64,000 nt of DNA from Bog-756 sp963704615 (GTDB lineage Bacteria; Actinomycetota; Acidimicrobiia; Acidimicrobiales; RAAP-2). The notes below the pieces were generated by a model. The model was not told where the DNA came from and did no database searches. It was given only the letters and a program-made list of their open reading frames with translations. Within the stretch, counting starts at the first letter, position 1, and every line of letters begins with the position of its first letter. Made by a program: the position numbers and the translations under genes. Shown here one piece after another: positions 28,978 through 37,621 of the stretch. The stretch is taken from assembly GCA_963704615.1 (NCBI GenBank), contig OY969923.1, positions 1,116,001-1,180,000 of the forward strand, read 5' to 3'.

Positions 28978-29628
28978 GGGGAAACCGGAGGTTGATCAGG
29001 AACCTCCCGATGTTCCCGCTGTCCACCGTCCTGTTCCCCGAGGCCACTCTCCCGCTTCATGTCTTCGAGGAGCGGTACCGGTCGCTGATGGCGGACTGCC
29101 TCGGTCCGGAGGGCGAGGGTGAGTTCGGTGTGGTCCTCATCACCCGCGGCTCGGAGGTGGGGGGCGGGGATCAAAGGGTGGACGTGGGGACGGTGGCCCG
29201 GATCGCCCAGGTGGCCGAGCTCGACGACGGGCGGATGCTGGTGGTGGCCCACGGGGAACGGCGGGTGCGGGTCGACCGGTGGCTCGCCGAGGACCCCTAT
29301 CCCCGGGCCCGGGTGGAGGACCTCCCCGCCGATGAGGGGGATGGCGAAGCGGTCGTCGTCGCCCAGGCCGAGACGGCCGTGCGCCGCCTGCCGCGCCTTG
29401 CTCTCCGAGCTGGGCGATGTCCCCGCCCTCCCCCTCGACCTCGAGGTGTCCGCCCACCATGGGGAGACCGGTTGGCGGCTGTGTGCGTCGGCCCCGCTCA
29501 ATCTGATCGACCGGCAGCGACTGCTGGCCTGCGCCGGCCGGCGGATGCGGATGGAGCTCCTGGGCGAGCTGTGCACGGCCATGGCCGATGACGTGCTCTC
29601 TCTTTTGGCCGGCGGTCCGGGGGAGTGA
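28974..29628 (+). CDS. LON N-terminal-domain protein, frameshifted
   Basis: The first frame reads LPMFPLSTVLFPEATLPLHVFEERYRSLM, the typical opening of stand-alone LON substrate-binding-domain proteins. Homology stops near 29390. From there the +1 frame continues (ALLSELGDVPALPLDLEVSAHHGETGWRL...) to a stop at 29628. Deleting one base around 29388-29395 restores a ~217-residue protein. Either sequencing error or recent pseudogene. The start may be TTG 28974, which overlaps the previous stop, or ATG 29010, which best matches the family. Such proteins are thought to bind protein substrates or partners. Confidence 0.7.
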
Positions 29629-29665
29629 GGGCCTGGTCAGACTGGCCGGTGACGGTGACGGTGAC

Positions 29666-29682
29666 GGGGCGATAAGAGCCCC
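29666..29682. terminator. Short stem-loop before manB
   Basis: GGGGC-gataaga-GCCCC, a 5-bp GC stem with a 7-nt loop, preceded by a GGTGAC-type short tandem repeat. Weak terminator candidate for the LON-domain gene. Confidence 0.35.
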
Positions 29683-29719
29683 GGGTCGACGCGGGCGGGC
29701 TGGCTAGGATGGCCCGGCC

Positions 29720-31111
29720 ATGACCAGCCTCTCCGACGTGTTCAAGGCGTACGACATCCGGGGAGTGGTGCCTGACCAGCTCAATGCGGAGCAGTTCCGG
29801 GCCATCGGCATCGCCATGGCCCGCTTCGCCGAGGCCCCGGTCCTTCTGATGGCCAGGGACATGCGCACGTCGGGAGTCGCACTGTCGCGTGCCTTCGCCG
29901 ACGGTGCCCGCTCGGAGGGGGTCGGAGTGATCGACCTCGGGCTCGGCTCGACCGACCTGCTCTACTTTGCTGCCGGCAGCCTCGACGCTCCCGGGGCCAT
30001 GTTCACCGCCTCCCACAATCCGGCCCGCTACAACGGCCTCAAGCTCTGCCTCGCCGGGGCACGGCCTGTCGGTCGCGACACCGGGTTGGATGTGATCCAG
30101 GCCACGGCCGAGTCGCTGTTGGACCAGTGGGGAGACCAGGGACCCCCCGCCCTTGACCCCGACACGATGGCGCCGCTGGAGGAGCGGTCCGTGCTCGAGG
30201 CCTACGCCACCCATGTCCGCTCGTTCGTCGACGTCAGCGCTCTGCGCCCGCTGCGTGTGGTGGCGGACACCGCCAACGGCATGGGCGGACTTGTGGTGCC
30301 CAAGGTGTTCGAGGGCCTTCCCTTCAAGGTCGAGATCCTCTTCGCGGAGCTCGACGGGAACTTCCCGAACCATCCGGCCGACCCCATTCAGCCCGAGAAC
30401 CTGGTGTCCCTCAAGCAGGCGGTGCTCAACACGGGGGCCGATGTCGGGCTGGCCTTCGACGGTGACGCCGACCGCGTCTTCCTGGTCGACGAGAAAGCCG
30501 CACCGGTGTCGGGATCCTTGACCACCGCTCTGGTCGCCTCCTCCATGCTCGACAAGTACCCCGGATCGACCGTCCTCTACAACTGCATCTGCTCCCGGGT
30601 GGTGCCCGAGGTCATCGGCGCCAAAGGTGGTGTGGGCATCCGGACCAAGGTCGGCCACAGCTATATCAAGCAGGTGATGGCCGAGACGGGGGCGATCTTC
30701 GGTGGCGAGCACTCCGGCCACTACTACTTCCGCGACAATTACCGGGCCGACTCGGGCATCATTGCTGCCATGGTCGTCCTCGAGCTTCTCAGCGTCACCG
30801 GTAAGCCGCTGTCCGAGCTTCTCGAGCCCTTCCGGCTCTACTCCGATTCCGGCGAGATCAACACGGTGGTCGACGATCCGGCCGGCGCAGTGGAGCTTCT
30901 GGCTGCCGAGGTCGAGGCGGCCGGGGGTGCGCTCGGGACCCCGGACCGCCTGGACGGCCTGACGGTGGACAGGGGTGACTGGTGGTACAACGTACGTCCC
31001 TCCAACACGGAACCCCTTCTGCGGCTCAACGTGGAGGCACCGGACGACGAGTCCTGTGCTCGGCACGTGGCCGAGGTGGAATCCGACATCCGTCGGCTTC
31101 TGGAGACCTGA
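29720..31111 (+). CDS. manB: Phosphomannomutase/phosphoglucomutase
   Basis: 463 residues, the usual length of the alpha-D-phosphohexomutase family. All four landmarks are present: phosphoserine loop FTASHNP (residues ~93-99), metal loop FDGDADRVF (~247-255), sugar-binding GGEHSGHYYFRDNY (~330-343) and phosphate-binding RPSNTEPLLRLNVEA near the C-terminus. It interconverts hexose-1- and 6-phosphates, feeding GDP-mannose or UDP-glucose synthesis. TAGGAT ends 9 nt before ATG, suggesting a very short 5' leader. Forms a unit with the Trm112-like and isomerase genes. Confidence 0.92.
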   Translation: MTSLSDVFKAYDIRGVVPDQLNAEQFRAIGIAMARFAEAPVLLMARDMRTSGVALSRAFADGARSEGVGVIDLGLGSTDLLYFAAGSLDAPGAMFTASHNPARYNGLKLCLAGARPVGRDTGLDVIQATAESLLDQWGDQGPPALDPDTMAPLEERSVLEAYATHVRSFVDVSALRPLRVVADTANGMGGLVVPKVFEGLPFKVEILFAELDGNFPNHPADPIQPENLVSLKQAVLNTGADVGLAFDGDADRVFLVDEKAAPVSGSLTTALVASSMLDKYPGSTVLYNCICSRVVPEVIGAKGGVGIRTKVGHSYIKQVMAETGAIFGGEHSGHYYFRDNYRADSGIIAAMVVLELLSVTGKPLSELLEPFRLYSDSGEINTVVDDPAGAVELLAAEVEAAGGALGTPDRLDGLTVDRGDWWYNVRPSNTEPLLRLNVEAPDDESCARHVAEVESDIRRLLET

Positions 31112-31182
31112 ACCGACCGAACCTGACACGCTCGACCCCGACGCGACCGACCATGCCATGATCGACCCGAGAGGAATGCACC

Positions 31183-31428
31183 GTGACGCTCGACCCGCTG
31201 CTGATTGACGTCCTGGCCTGTCCGGAGGACAAGGGCCCCCTTCTGTACTTCGCCGACGAGGACCTCCTCTACAACCCGCGCCTCCACCGCAGCTATGAGG
31301 TGCGTGACGGCATCCCGGTCATGCTGATCGACGAGGCGACCGCCGTCGACGAACCGGAGCACACCCGCCTGATGGCCAAGGCCGAGGCCGGCGGAGCCCG
31401 GACCACCGGCGAGGGGGGCGGGTCGTGA
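31183..31428 (+). CDS. Trm112/UPF0434-like small protein
   Basis: 81 residues, GTG start with agagg about 10 nt upstream. The core DPLLIDVLACPEDKGPLLYF...LHRSYEVRDGIPVMLIDEA matches the Trm112p-like/UPF0434 fold. Only one Cys of the classical CPxC is kept, so zinc is probably not bound. The last ~20 residues are a Gly-rich tail. It may stabilise a partner enzyme; its stop overlaps the next gene (GTGA). Confidence 0.88.
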   Translation: MTLDPLLIDVLACPEDKGPLLYFADEDLLYNPRLHRSYEVRDGIPVMLIDEATAVDEPEHTRLMAKAEAGGARTTGEGGGS

Positions 31429-32498
31429 GCCTCCGGATCGGCGGATCGCCCGTTGTGCCGTCACCACTGGCGGTGGACTCCCTGGACATGTGGGACGCCA
31501 CCGTGGGTCTTCCCGAGCAGGTGGAAGCGGCCGTCTCCGCGGCGAGGGGTGTGACCGACCTCCCCCTCCACGAACGGGTCGAGAATGTGGTCGTTTTGGG
31601 CATGGGCGGTAGCGGCATCGCCGGGGACGTGTTGGTGGCGGCGGCGGCACCGTTCATGCCGGTCCCGGTGACGGTGGTCAAGAGCTACGAGCCCCCCGAC
31701 TACGTGGGTACCGGATCGCTGGTCTTTGCCATGTCCTTCTCGGGTGACACCGAGGAAACCCTGGAGGCGGCGGCCGGGGCCTTCGAGGCGGGAGCTTCCC
31801 TGATCGTGGTGGCGGGGGGAGGCGCGCTGGTCGAGCTGGCCGGCGAGTGGGATGTCCCGGTGGTGCCGGTGCCGACCGGAATTCCCCAACCGCGGGCGGC
31901 CCTGGGGGCCATGTCCATCCCGCCACTTGTTCTGCTCGAGGAGATCGGGTTGTTCCCTGGCGCCGTGCAGTGGGTGGACCAGGCGGTCGAGCAGCTCCGC
32001 CGCCGCCGCGACGAGCTGGTCCGACCCGGGAGCCGGGCCGAGGACATCGCCCGCAGCATCGGGCGCACCATCCCCCTCATCCACAGCTCGGGGGACCTCG
32101 GTGCCGCCGCTGCCCTGCGCTGGAAGGCCCAGATCAACGAGAACGCCAAGTGCCCGGCCTTCTTCAACGTCTACCCCGAGCTCTGTCACAACGAGCTCGC
32201 CGGCTGGGGCCAGCACGGCGATGCCACCCGGCAGCTGATCACCCTGGTCAACCTCCGTCACGACGGCGAGCACCCCCAGGTGAGCCGCCGGTTCGACCTG
32301 GTGGAAGAGGTCCTGCGCGAGGTGGTCGCCGACGTGATCGAGGTCCGGGCCTCGGGGGAGGGTGACCTGGCCCAGCTCCTCGACCTGGCCCTGGTGGGCG
32401 ACTTCGTCTCCTTGCACCTGGCCGGCAACGAGGGCATCGACCCCGGGCCCATCCCGGTCCTCGACGACCTCAAGGTGCGGCTCCTCCAGGGGGGCTGA
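31425..32498 (+). CDS. SIS-domain bifunctional phosphoglucose/phosphomannose isomerase type
   Basis: 357 residues. An N-terminal SIS domain (VVLGMGGSGIAGDVL, VFAMSFSGDTEETLEA) and the C-terminal half characteristic of bacterial PGI/PMI (WKAQINENAKCPAFFNVYPELCHNELAGW) are visible. It is expected to isomerise glucose-6-P, fructose-6-P and mannose-6-P, linking glycolysis to the mutase upstream and to mannose-based glycans. In mycobacteria the homologue next to the mutase may be degenerate, so activity is not certain. Coupled by a 4-nt overlap. Confidence 0.85.
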   Translation: MSLRIGGSPVVPSPLAVDSLDMWDATVGLPEQVEAAVSAARGVTDLPLHERVENVVVLGMGGSGIAGDVLVAAAAPFMPVPVTVVKSYEPPDYVGTGSLVFAMSFSGDTEETLEAAAGAFEAGASLIVVAGGGALVELAGEWDVPVVPVPTGIPQPRAALGAMSIPPLVLLEEIGLFPGAVQWVDQAVEQLRRRRDELVRPGSRAEDIARSIGRTIPLIHSSGDLGAAAALRWKAQINENAKCPAFFNVYPELCHNELAGWGQHGDATRQLITLVNLRHDGEHPQVSRRFDLVEEVLREVVADVIEVRASGEGDLAQLLDLALVGDFVSLHLAGNEGIDPGPIPVLDDLKVRLLQGG

Positions 32499-32537
32499 CC
32501 GGAAACCGGTCGGAAACCCGGGCAGGCCGGCGGCCTG
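32497..32537 (+). terminator. Tandem stem-loops after the isomerase gene
   Basis: GACCGG-AAA-CCGGTC (32497-32511) begins at the stop codon; CAGGCC-GGC-GGCCTG (32523-32537) follows 11 nt later. They separate the sugar-phosphate operon from the structured RNA downstream. Confidence 0.6.
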
Positions 32538-32709
32538 GCCCTGGCCTTGGGGCGCGGACCCGATCTCACGGTTTGAGTCCTTGAACAGGGATTTTGCTCG
32601 TCACAACGGATGTTTCGGCGGGGCCGGCCCGCATTTCCGTTGAATGACGGCCCCGTGACAAGCGCGTGAACACGGGAAAACGCCCTGTGGTTTGGACAAG
32701 AGGGCGGCG

Positions 32710-32715
32710 TACACT
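32710..32715 (+). promoter_or_regulatory. -10 box of the structured RNA
   Basis: TACACT fits the TANNNT -10 pattern used throughout the window and ends 7 nt before 32723, the first base of the RNA closing stem. A weak TGTGGT lies 18 nt upstream as a possible -35. Confidence 0.5.
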
Positions 32716-32722
32716 TCACTTT

Positions 32723-33001
32723 GTGAGCTGCGTGCGGGTCTGTGGTTGCAAGTCGAAGCCAGTCGCAGGCAAAACGACCCACGTAAGGCAACTCGTGGTT
32801 GCTGAGCATGGTGCGGCTTAGGAGTAAGACCTGCCCGTGGCGCTCCCGGCTGTCGGGGGCGGGCGGAGATGAGGTGACGTGTGCCATCAACGGCTCCGTA
32901 GGGATGCCGACCCAACCAGGTCGGTGCCGCCGGAGTCCGGCCGCAACTCTCACTGCAGGCGAGTGTGGGGTCAAAGACCAGGTCAGCCGCCCGCAGCTCA
33001 C
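32723..33001 (+). ncRNA. Structured RNA upstream of hpf, candidate raiA-motif RNA
   Basis: A ~279-nt element in a ~600-nt non-coding gap. Its ends pair: 32723-32737 (GTGAGCTGCGTGCGG) with 32987-33001 (CCGCCCGCAGCTCAC), 14 of 15 positions. Inner stems include CTGCCCG (32831-32837)/CGGGCGG (32860-32866) enclosing CCCG/CGGG, and CCGACC-CAACCA-GGTCGG (32907-32924). A TACACT box sits 7 nt before the 5' end and ATTTTGT follows the closing stem, giving a promoter-to-terminator layout. raiA-motif RNAs of Firmicutes and Actinobacteria have this genomic position; the identification rests on context and not on a covariance match. The stretch 32538-32709 shows nothing else. Confidence 0.65.
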
Positions 33002-33095
33002 ATTTTGTCAACCCGACACCAACCCGACGACCGACCAGGAGGACCGGCCAACCGCTCAGTGAGATTCCCGAAGTGCACTACTAGGAGGCGAGTAA

Positions 33096-33461
33096 GTGGA
33101 CGTGGTCATCGCGTACGGCAGGAAAATCGTGTCCGACGATGTGAGGGCTCTGACCCAGGACAAGGTCGGCCGACTGGGCCGCCTGTGCCCCGGTCTCGAT
33201 CGTGCCGAGGTCCATTTTTCCGAGGAACACAATCGAAGGATCGTCGACCGGGAGTGTTGCGAGGTGATCATCATCGGACACGGGCGCTCGGTGCGGGCCC
33301 GGGCCGCAGCCCGCGATTCCCTGGTGGCCGTCGACCTGGTGGTTGAGAAGCTCGAGCACCAGCTCGAGAAGACCAAGGGCCGTATCGTCGGCCGCACCCA
33401 TCCCCGCCGCCGGCCGGCCAACTCGGTCTCCGTGCTCAAGGAGAGGGTGCGCACCGCCTGA
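33096..33461 (+). CDS. hpf: Ribosome hibernation promoting factor, short form
   Basis: 121 residues, GTG start with a strong AGGAGG 8 nt upstream. Contains only the HPF/RaiA beta-alpha-beta domain (MDVVIAYGRKIVSDDVRALTQDKV..., AARDSLVAVDLVVEKLEHQL) plus a basic tail. The C-terminal dimerisation domain of the long HPF common in actinobacteria is absent. The protein binds the decoding region of idle ribosomes. The long structured leader RNA ends 94 nt upstream, and secA follows 80 nt downstream. Confidence 0.92.
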   Translation: MDVVIAYGRKIVSDDVRALTQDKVGRLGRLCPGLDRAEVHFSEEHNRRIVDRECCEVIIIGHGRSVRARAAARDSLVAVDLVVEKLEHQLEKTKGRIVGRTHPRRRPANSVSVLKERVRTA

Positions 33462-33541
33462 AGAGATCGTGCCGGGGCCATCCCGGGATCGGGGGGGCGG
33501 CGACGGTCGGTCGACACCTCCGCCGGTAGAGTGATGAACCC

Positions 33542-36316
33542 ATGAGCGTGCTCACCAAGGTTCTCCGCGCCGGCGAGGGCAAGAAAGTCCGTCGACTGGC
33601 CGAACTGGTCCCGTTGGTCAACGCCCTGGAGCCGGAGATGGAGGCACGCTCCGATCTCGAGTTGCAGGCCATGACCGGCGCTTTCCGCCAGCGTCTCGAC
33701 AACGAAGAGAGCCTCGAGGACATTCTCGTCGAAGCGTTCGCCTTGGTCAGGGAAGCGGCATGGCGGACGATCGGACAACGCCACTTCGACGTCCAGCTGA
33801 TGGGGGGGATGGCCCTCCACTTCGGGTGGATCGCCGAGATGAAGACCGGTGAGGGCAAAACCCTGGTCTCCACCTTGCCCGTGTACCTCAACGCGCTGGC
33901 CGGCAACGGCGTCCACGTGGTGACGGTCAACGATTACCTGGCCACTCGCGACTCGGAATGGATGGGGCAGCTCCACCGTTTCCTCGGCCTGACCGTGGGC
34001 CGTGTGGGACCCGACATCGACGACCCCGCCGCCAAACGGGAGGCCTACCAGTCCGACGTCACCTACGGCACCAACACCGAGTTCGGCTTCGATTACCTCC
34101 GAGACAACATGGCCCGCTCGAAGGACGCCATGGTCCAGCGTGGTCACCCCTACGCCATCGTCGACGAAGTGGACTCGATCCTCATCGACGAAGCCCGCAC
34201 CCCGCTGATCATCTCGGGGCCGGCGGCCGAGTCGGCCCAGCTCTACTACCAGTTCGCCGGCATCGTGCGGACGCTCCGGTCCGAGGACGACTACGAGGTG
34301 GACGAGGAGAAGCGCATCGTCGTCCCCACCGAGGCGGGCATCGAGAAGGTCGAGCGCCAGCTCGGTGTGGGGAACCTATACGACGCGGTGGCCGTCAATT
34401 ATGTGCACCACCTGACCCAGGCCCTCCTGGCCAAGGAGCTGTACCGGAGGGACAAGGACTACCTGGTGGCCGAGGGCGAGGTGAAGATCGTCGACGAGTT
34501 CACCGGACGAACCCTCGACGGGCGGCGCTGGTCGGACGGTCTCCATCAGGCCGTCGAGGCCAAGGAGCGGGTGCGGATCAAAGAGGAGAACCACACCTGG
34601 GCCACCGTCACCCTCCAGAACTACTTCCGGCTGTACGAAAAGCTGGCCGGGATGACCGGGACGGCAGAGACCGAGGCTTCGGAATTCGCCAACACCTATG
34701 ACCTCCCCGTCGTGCCCATTCCGCCGAACAAGCCCCTCATCCGAGACGACAAGGCGGACCTCATCTACAAGTCGGAGGATGCCAAGTTCGCCGCCGTGGT
34801 CGATGACATCATCGAACGCCACGCCGCCGGGCAGCCTGTGCTGGTGGGCACCGCATCGGTCTCCAAGTCCGAGCACCTCTCTCGGCTGCTCGAGAAGAGG
34901 GGAATCCCCCACGAGGTCCTCAACGCCAAGCAGCACTTCCGAGAGGCGGAGATCGTCGCCCAGGCTGGGCGGGTCGGGGGAGTGACCGTCGCCACCAACA
35001 TGGCCGGACGAGGCGTCGACATCATCCTCGGCGGCAATCCCGAGGGACTGGCGGTGCGGGAGGCGGCGGCTCGGGCGCTCGACCTCTCCACCGATGAAGG
35101 GGCCGCCGAGCTGAAGAAGATCGAGGCCGAGTTCGAAGCCGTCTGCGAACGAGAGGGCGACGAGGTCCGCTCCCTCGGCGGTCTCTACGTGCTGGGCAGT
35201 GAACGCCACGAGAGCCGGCGAATCGACAATCAGTTGCGCGGTCGATCCGGCCGGCAGGGGGACCCTGGTGAGAGCCGCTTCTTCCTGTCGCTCGAGGACG
35301 ACCTGATGCGGCTGTTCGCCACCGGCGCCATGAACTGGGTGATGGGGCGGGCCCTGCCCGACGACGTGCCGATCGAGGCGAAGATGGTGACCAAGGCGAT
35401 CGAGCGGGCGCAGAACACCGTCGAAGGTCGCAACGCCGAGTCTCGCAAGGACGTCCTCAAGTACGACGACGTGATGAACGAGCAACGGAAGGTCATCTAC
35501 CGGCGTCGCTACCAGATCATCGAGGGCGAGGACCTGCACGAGGAGACCGTCGAGTTGCTCGAGAGCACCATGACCGAGCTGGTGGCGTCGTCGTGCCCGT
35601 CCGACTACCCCGAAGAGTGGGACCTCCCCCGGCTGATCACCGAGGTCACCCAGTACTACCCGACCAAGTTCGTGGCCGAGGACCTGGCCGGCGGCAGCAC
35701 GGTCGGCCAGTTGACCGAGAGCATCCTCACCGAGGCTCTCGACATGTACACCGAGCGGGACGAAACCATTCCCGGTGGCGAAGAGACTGCTCGTCAGCTC
35801 GAGCGGGACATCATGTTGCAGATCATCGACCAACGCTGGCAGGACCACCTGGCCGAGATGGACTATCTGCGGGAGGGAATCAACCTTCGGGCCATGGGCA
35901 ATCAGGACCCCCTGGTCGCGTACCAGCGTGAGGGCTTTGCTATGTTCGGCAAGCTCATGGAGGGGATCGACGACGATTACCTTCGCTATGTCTTCCACGT
36001 CCAGGTGCTCACCGAGCCGGCTGCCGAGCCCAACCTCGACCGGGCCAACTACATCGCCGCCGACGATCCTGTCCAAGGCGACGGTGGCATCACCGCCGCC
36101 TTCGCCGCCGCCAGCCCGGCCGAGTTAGAGCAGGCTGCCGCGGCCCAGGGCTTCGCGGACGGCAATGGCTCGGCGGCGGGGGTCACCAACATGCTGGCCG
36201 ACGACGGCGAGACCCAGATGCCGATCGTGAAGTCCGACCGGGAGAAGCTCGGGCGGAACGACCCGTGCTGGTGCGGGAGCGGCAAGAAGTTCAAGCTCTG
36301 CCACGGCGCCAACTGA
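33542..36316 (+). CDS. secA: Preprotein translocase ATPase SecA
   Basis: 924 residues. The motor has MKTGEGKTLVSTLP (Walker A), VDEVDSILIDEARTPLI (Walker B), the preprotein crosslinking region, and MAGRGVDIILGGNP and QLRGRSGRQGDPGESRF in the second nucleotide domain. The helical scaffold region follows, and the tail ends in the zinc motif RNDPCWCGSGKKFKLCHG (Cx1Cx8CH), used for SecB or lipid/ribosome contacts. It drives Sec-dependent export. TAGAGT lies 9 nt before ATG, so the leader is very short. prfB begins 1 nt after the stop. Confidence 0.98.
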   Translation: MSVLTKVLRAGEGKKVRRLAELVPLVNALEPEMEARSDLELQAMTGAFRQRLDNEESLEDILVEAFALVREAAWRTIGQRHFDVQLMGGMALHFGWIAEMKTGEGKTLVSTLPVYLNALAGNGVHVVTVNDYLATRDSEWMGQLHRFLGLTVGRVGPDIDDPAAKREAYQSDVTYGTNTEFGFDYLRDNMARSKDAMVQRGHPYAIVDEVDSILIDEARTPLIISGPAAESAQLYYQFAGIVRTLRSEDDYEVDEEKRIVVPTEAGIEKVERQLGVGNLYDAVAVNYVHHLTQALLAKELYRRDKDYLVAEGEVKIVDEFTGRTLDGRRWSDGLHQAVEAKERVRIKEENHTWATVTLQNYFRLYEKLAGMTGTAETEASEFANTYDLPVVPIPPNKPLIRDDKADLIYKSEDAKFAAVVDDIIERHAAGQPVLVGTASVSKSEHLSRLLEKRGIPHEVLNAKQHFREAEIVAQAGRVGGVTVATNMAGRGVDIILGGNPEGLAVREAAARALDLSTDEGAAELKKIEAEFEAVCEREGDEVRSLGGLYVLGSERHESRRIDNQLRGRSGRQGDPGESRFFLSLEDDLMRLFATGAMNWVMGRALPDDVPIEAKMVTKAIERAQNTVEGRNAESRKDVLKYDDVMNEQRKVIYRRRYQIIEGEDLHEETVELLESTMTELVASSCPSDYPEEWDLPRLITEVTQYYPTKFVAEDLAGGSTVGQLTESILTEALDMYTERDETIPGGEETARQLERDIMLQIIDQRWQDHLAEMDYLREGINLRAMGNQDPLVAYQREGFAMFGKLMEGIDDDYLRYVFHVQVLTEPAAEPNLDRANYIAADDPVQGDGGITAAFAAASPAELEQAAAAQGFADGNGSAAGVTNMLADDGETQMPIVKSDREKLGRNDPCWCGSGKKFKLCHGAN

Positions 36317-36317
36317 G

Positions 36318-37475
36318 ATGGCTCCCACCGACGGTCCCCATCGGGGGTCGGGCGACGGGGGCGTCGACATCCCGGCCGAGCTGGAGTCCCTGACCGGCCG
36401 TTTGGCCGAGGCGGGGCGTTTTCTGGGCCGCGACCAGCTGTTCGAACGGCGGGCGGAGCTGGAGAAGGAAGCCTCGGAGCCCGGGCTGTGGGACGACGCC
36501 GACAACGCCCGCAAGGTCACCACCGAGCTCGGCCGGGTCAACGAGGATCTCGAGCAGCTGGCCGGCCTGGACGAGCAGCTGTCCGACGCCCGGACCCTCA
36601 ACGAGCTCATCGAAGAAGAGGCCGACGATTCCTTGCGGCCCGAAGCCGAGCAGTTGCTCAAGACTCTGGACCGCAGCCTTCGTGCACTCGAGTTGCGTTC
36701 GCTCTTCGCCGGGCCGCACGACGAGGGGGACGCAGTGGCCGAGGTCCACGCCGGGGCCGGAGGGACCGACGCCCAGGACTGGACCGAAATGCTGCTGCGC
36801 ATGTACACCCGATGGGCGGAGAGGCGTGGCTTCGAGATCGAGGTGGAAGAGGCGACGCCGGGGCAGGAGGCCGGACTTCTGTCCGCCACCTTCATCGTCA
36901 AGGGTCCCTACGCCTTCGGACTCTTGGCGGCCGAACGAGGTGTGCACCGACTGGTTCGCATCTCCCCGTTCGACGCGCAACACCGACGACAGACCAGCTT
37001 CGCCTCCCTCGATGTCGTCCCGTTCCTCGATGACGTCTCCGACGAGGTGACCATCGACGAGAAGGATCTCCGCATCGACACGTACCGGTCATCGGGAGCT
37101 GGTGGTCAACACGTCAACAAGACCGACTCGGCGGTCCGGCTCACTCACCTTCCCACCGGGATCGTCGTGTCCTGCCAGAATCAGCGGAGCCAACATCAGA
37201 ACAAGGCCAAGGCCATGCAGGTTCTCGGGGCCAAGCTGGCCGAGAGACAGCGCGCCGAGCACCAGGCCACTCTGGACGAACTTTCAGGCGACCGCACCGA
37301 CAACGCCTGGGGCAATCAGATCCGCTCCTATGTCTTGGCTCCCTATCAACTGGTGAAGGATCTGCGGAGCAATGAGGAGACCGGCAACGTGGAAGCAGTG
37401 CTCGATGGAGACATCGACGACTTCATCGAAGCCGAGCTGCGGCGGCGCGCCGACCAGCGTCCGGCCATCTCCTGA
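36318..37475 (+). CDS. prfB: Peptide chain release factor 2
   Basis: 385 residues. Has the tripeptide discriminator SPF (near 216-218), which selects UGA/UAA, and the GGQ peptidyl-tRNA hydrolysis loop (SSGAGGQHVNKTDSAV, near 258-262). The frame is continuous: the programmed +1 frameshift with an early UGA found in many prfB genes is absent. The N-terminus carries ~18 extra Gly/Asp-rich residues, so a later start is possible. It follows secA by 1 nt, a linkage common in actinobacteria and other bacteria. Confidence 0.95.
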   Translation: MAPTDGPHRGSGDGGVDIPAELESLTGRLAEAGRFLGRDQLFERRAELEKEASEPGLWDDADNARKVTTELGRVNEDLEQLAGLDEQLSDARTLNELIEEEADDSLRPEAEQLLKTLDRSLRALELRSLFAGPHDEGDAVAEVHAGAGGTDAQDWTEMLLRMYTRWAERRGFEIEVEEATPGQEAGLLSATFIVKGPYAFGLLAAERGVHRLVRISPFDAQHRRQTSFASLDVVPFLDDVSDEVTIDEKDLRIDTYRSSGAGGQHVNKTDSAVRLTHLPTGIVVSCQNQRSQHQNKAKAMQVLGAKLAERQRAEHQATLDELSGDRTDNAWGNQIRSYVLAPYQLVKDLRSNEETGNVEAVLDGDIDDFIEAELRRRADQRPAIS

Positions 37476-37564
37476 GATCATCCCCACTCCCACCCGCCGA
37501 TGTGCGCGTCTGCGGAGGTCAGAGGGCTTGAACCAACTGTGGTGGAGGGTGGCGATAGCATGGC

Positions 37565-37596
37565 GGGGAATGGGCACCGCGTTGCGCACATTCCCC
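37565..37596 (+). promoter_or_regulatory. Stem-loop in the ftsE 5' region
   Basis: GGGGAATG (37565-37572) pairs with CATTCCCC (37589-37596) across a 16-nt loop, between prfB and ftsE. A TAGCAT box (37556-37561) just upstream could be the -10 of an ftsE promoter, which would place the hairpin in the 5' leader. No Shine-Dalgarno sequence is seen before ftsE. Confidence 0.45.
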
Positions 37597-37621
37597 CCAC
37601 CACCGTGACAACTCTTTTCTC

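Noticed and set aside
32723..33001. RNase P RNA, tmRNA or SRP RNA as identity of the structured RNA
   Set aside because: The conserved GAGGAAAGTC (RNase P), GGGGCTGA start (tmRNA) and SRP apical-loop sequences are absent.
34376..36076. 566-codon frame opposite secA
   Set aside because: Shadow of a highly conserved gene.
36318..36420. Programmed frameshift in prfB
   Set aside because: No in-frame UGA and no CTTTGA-type slippery site; the frame is continuous.
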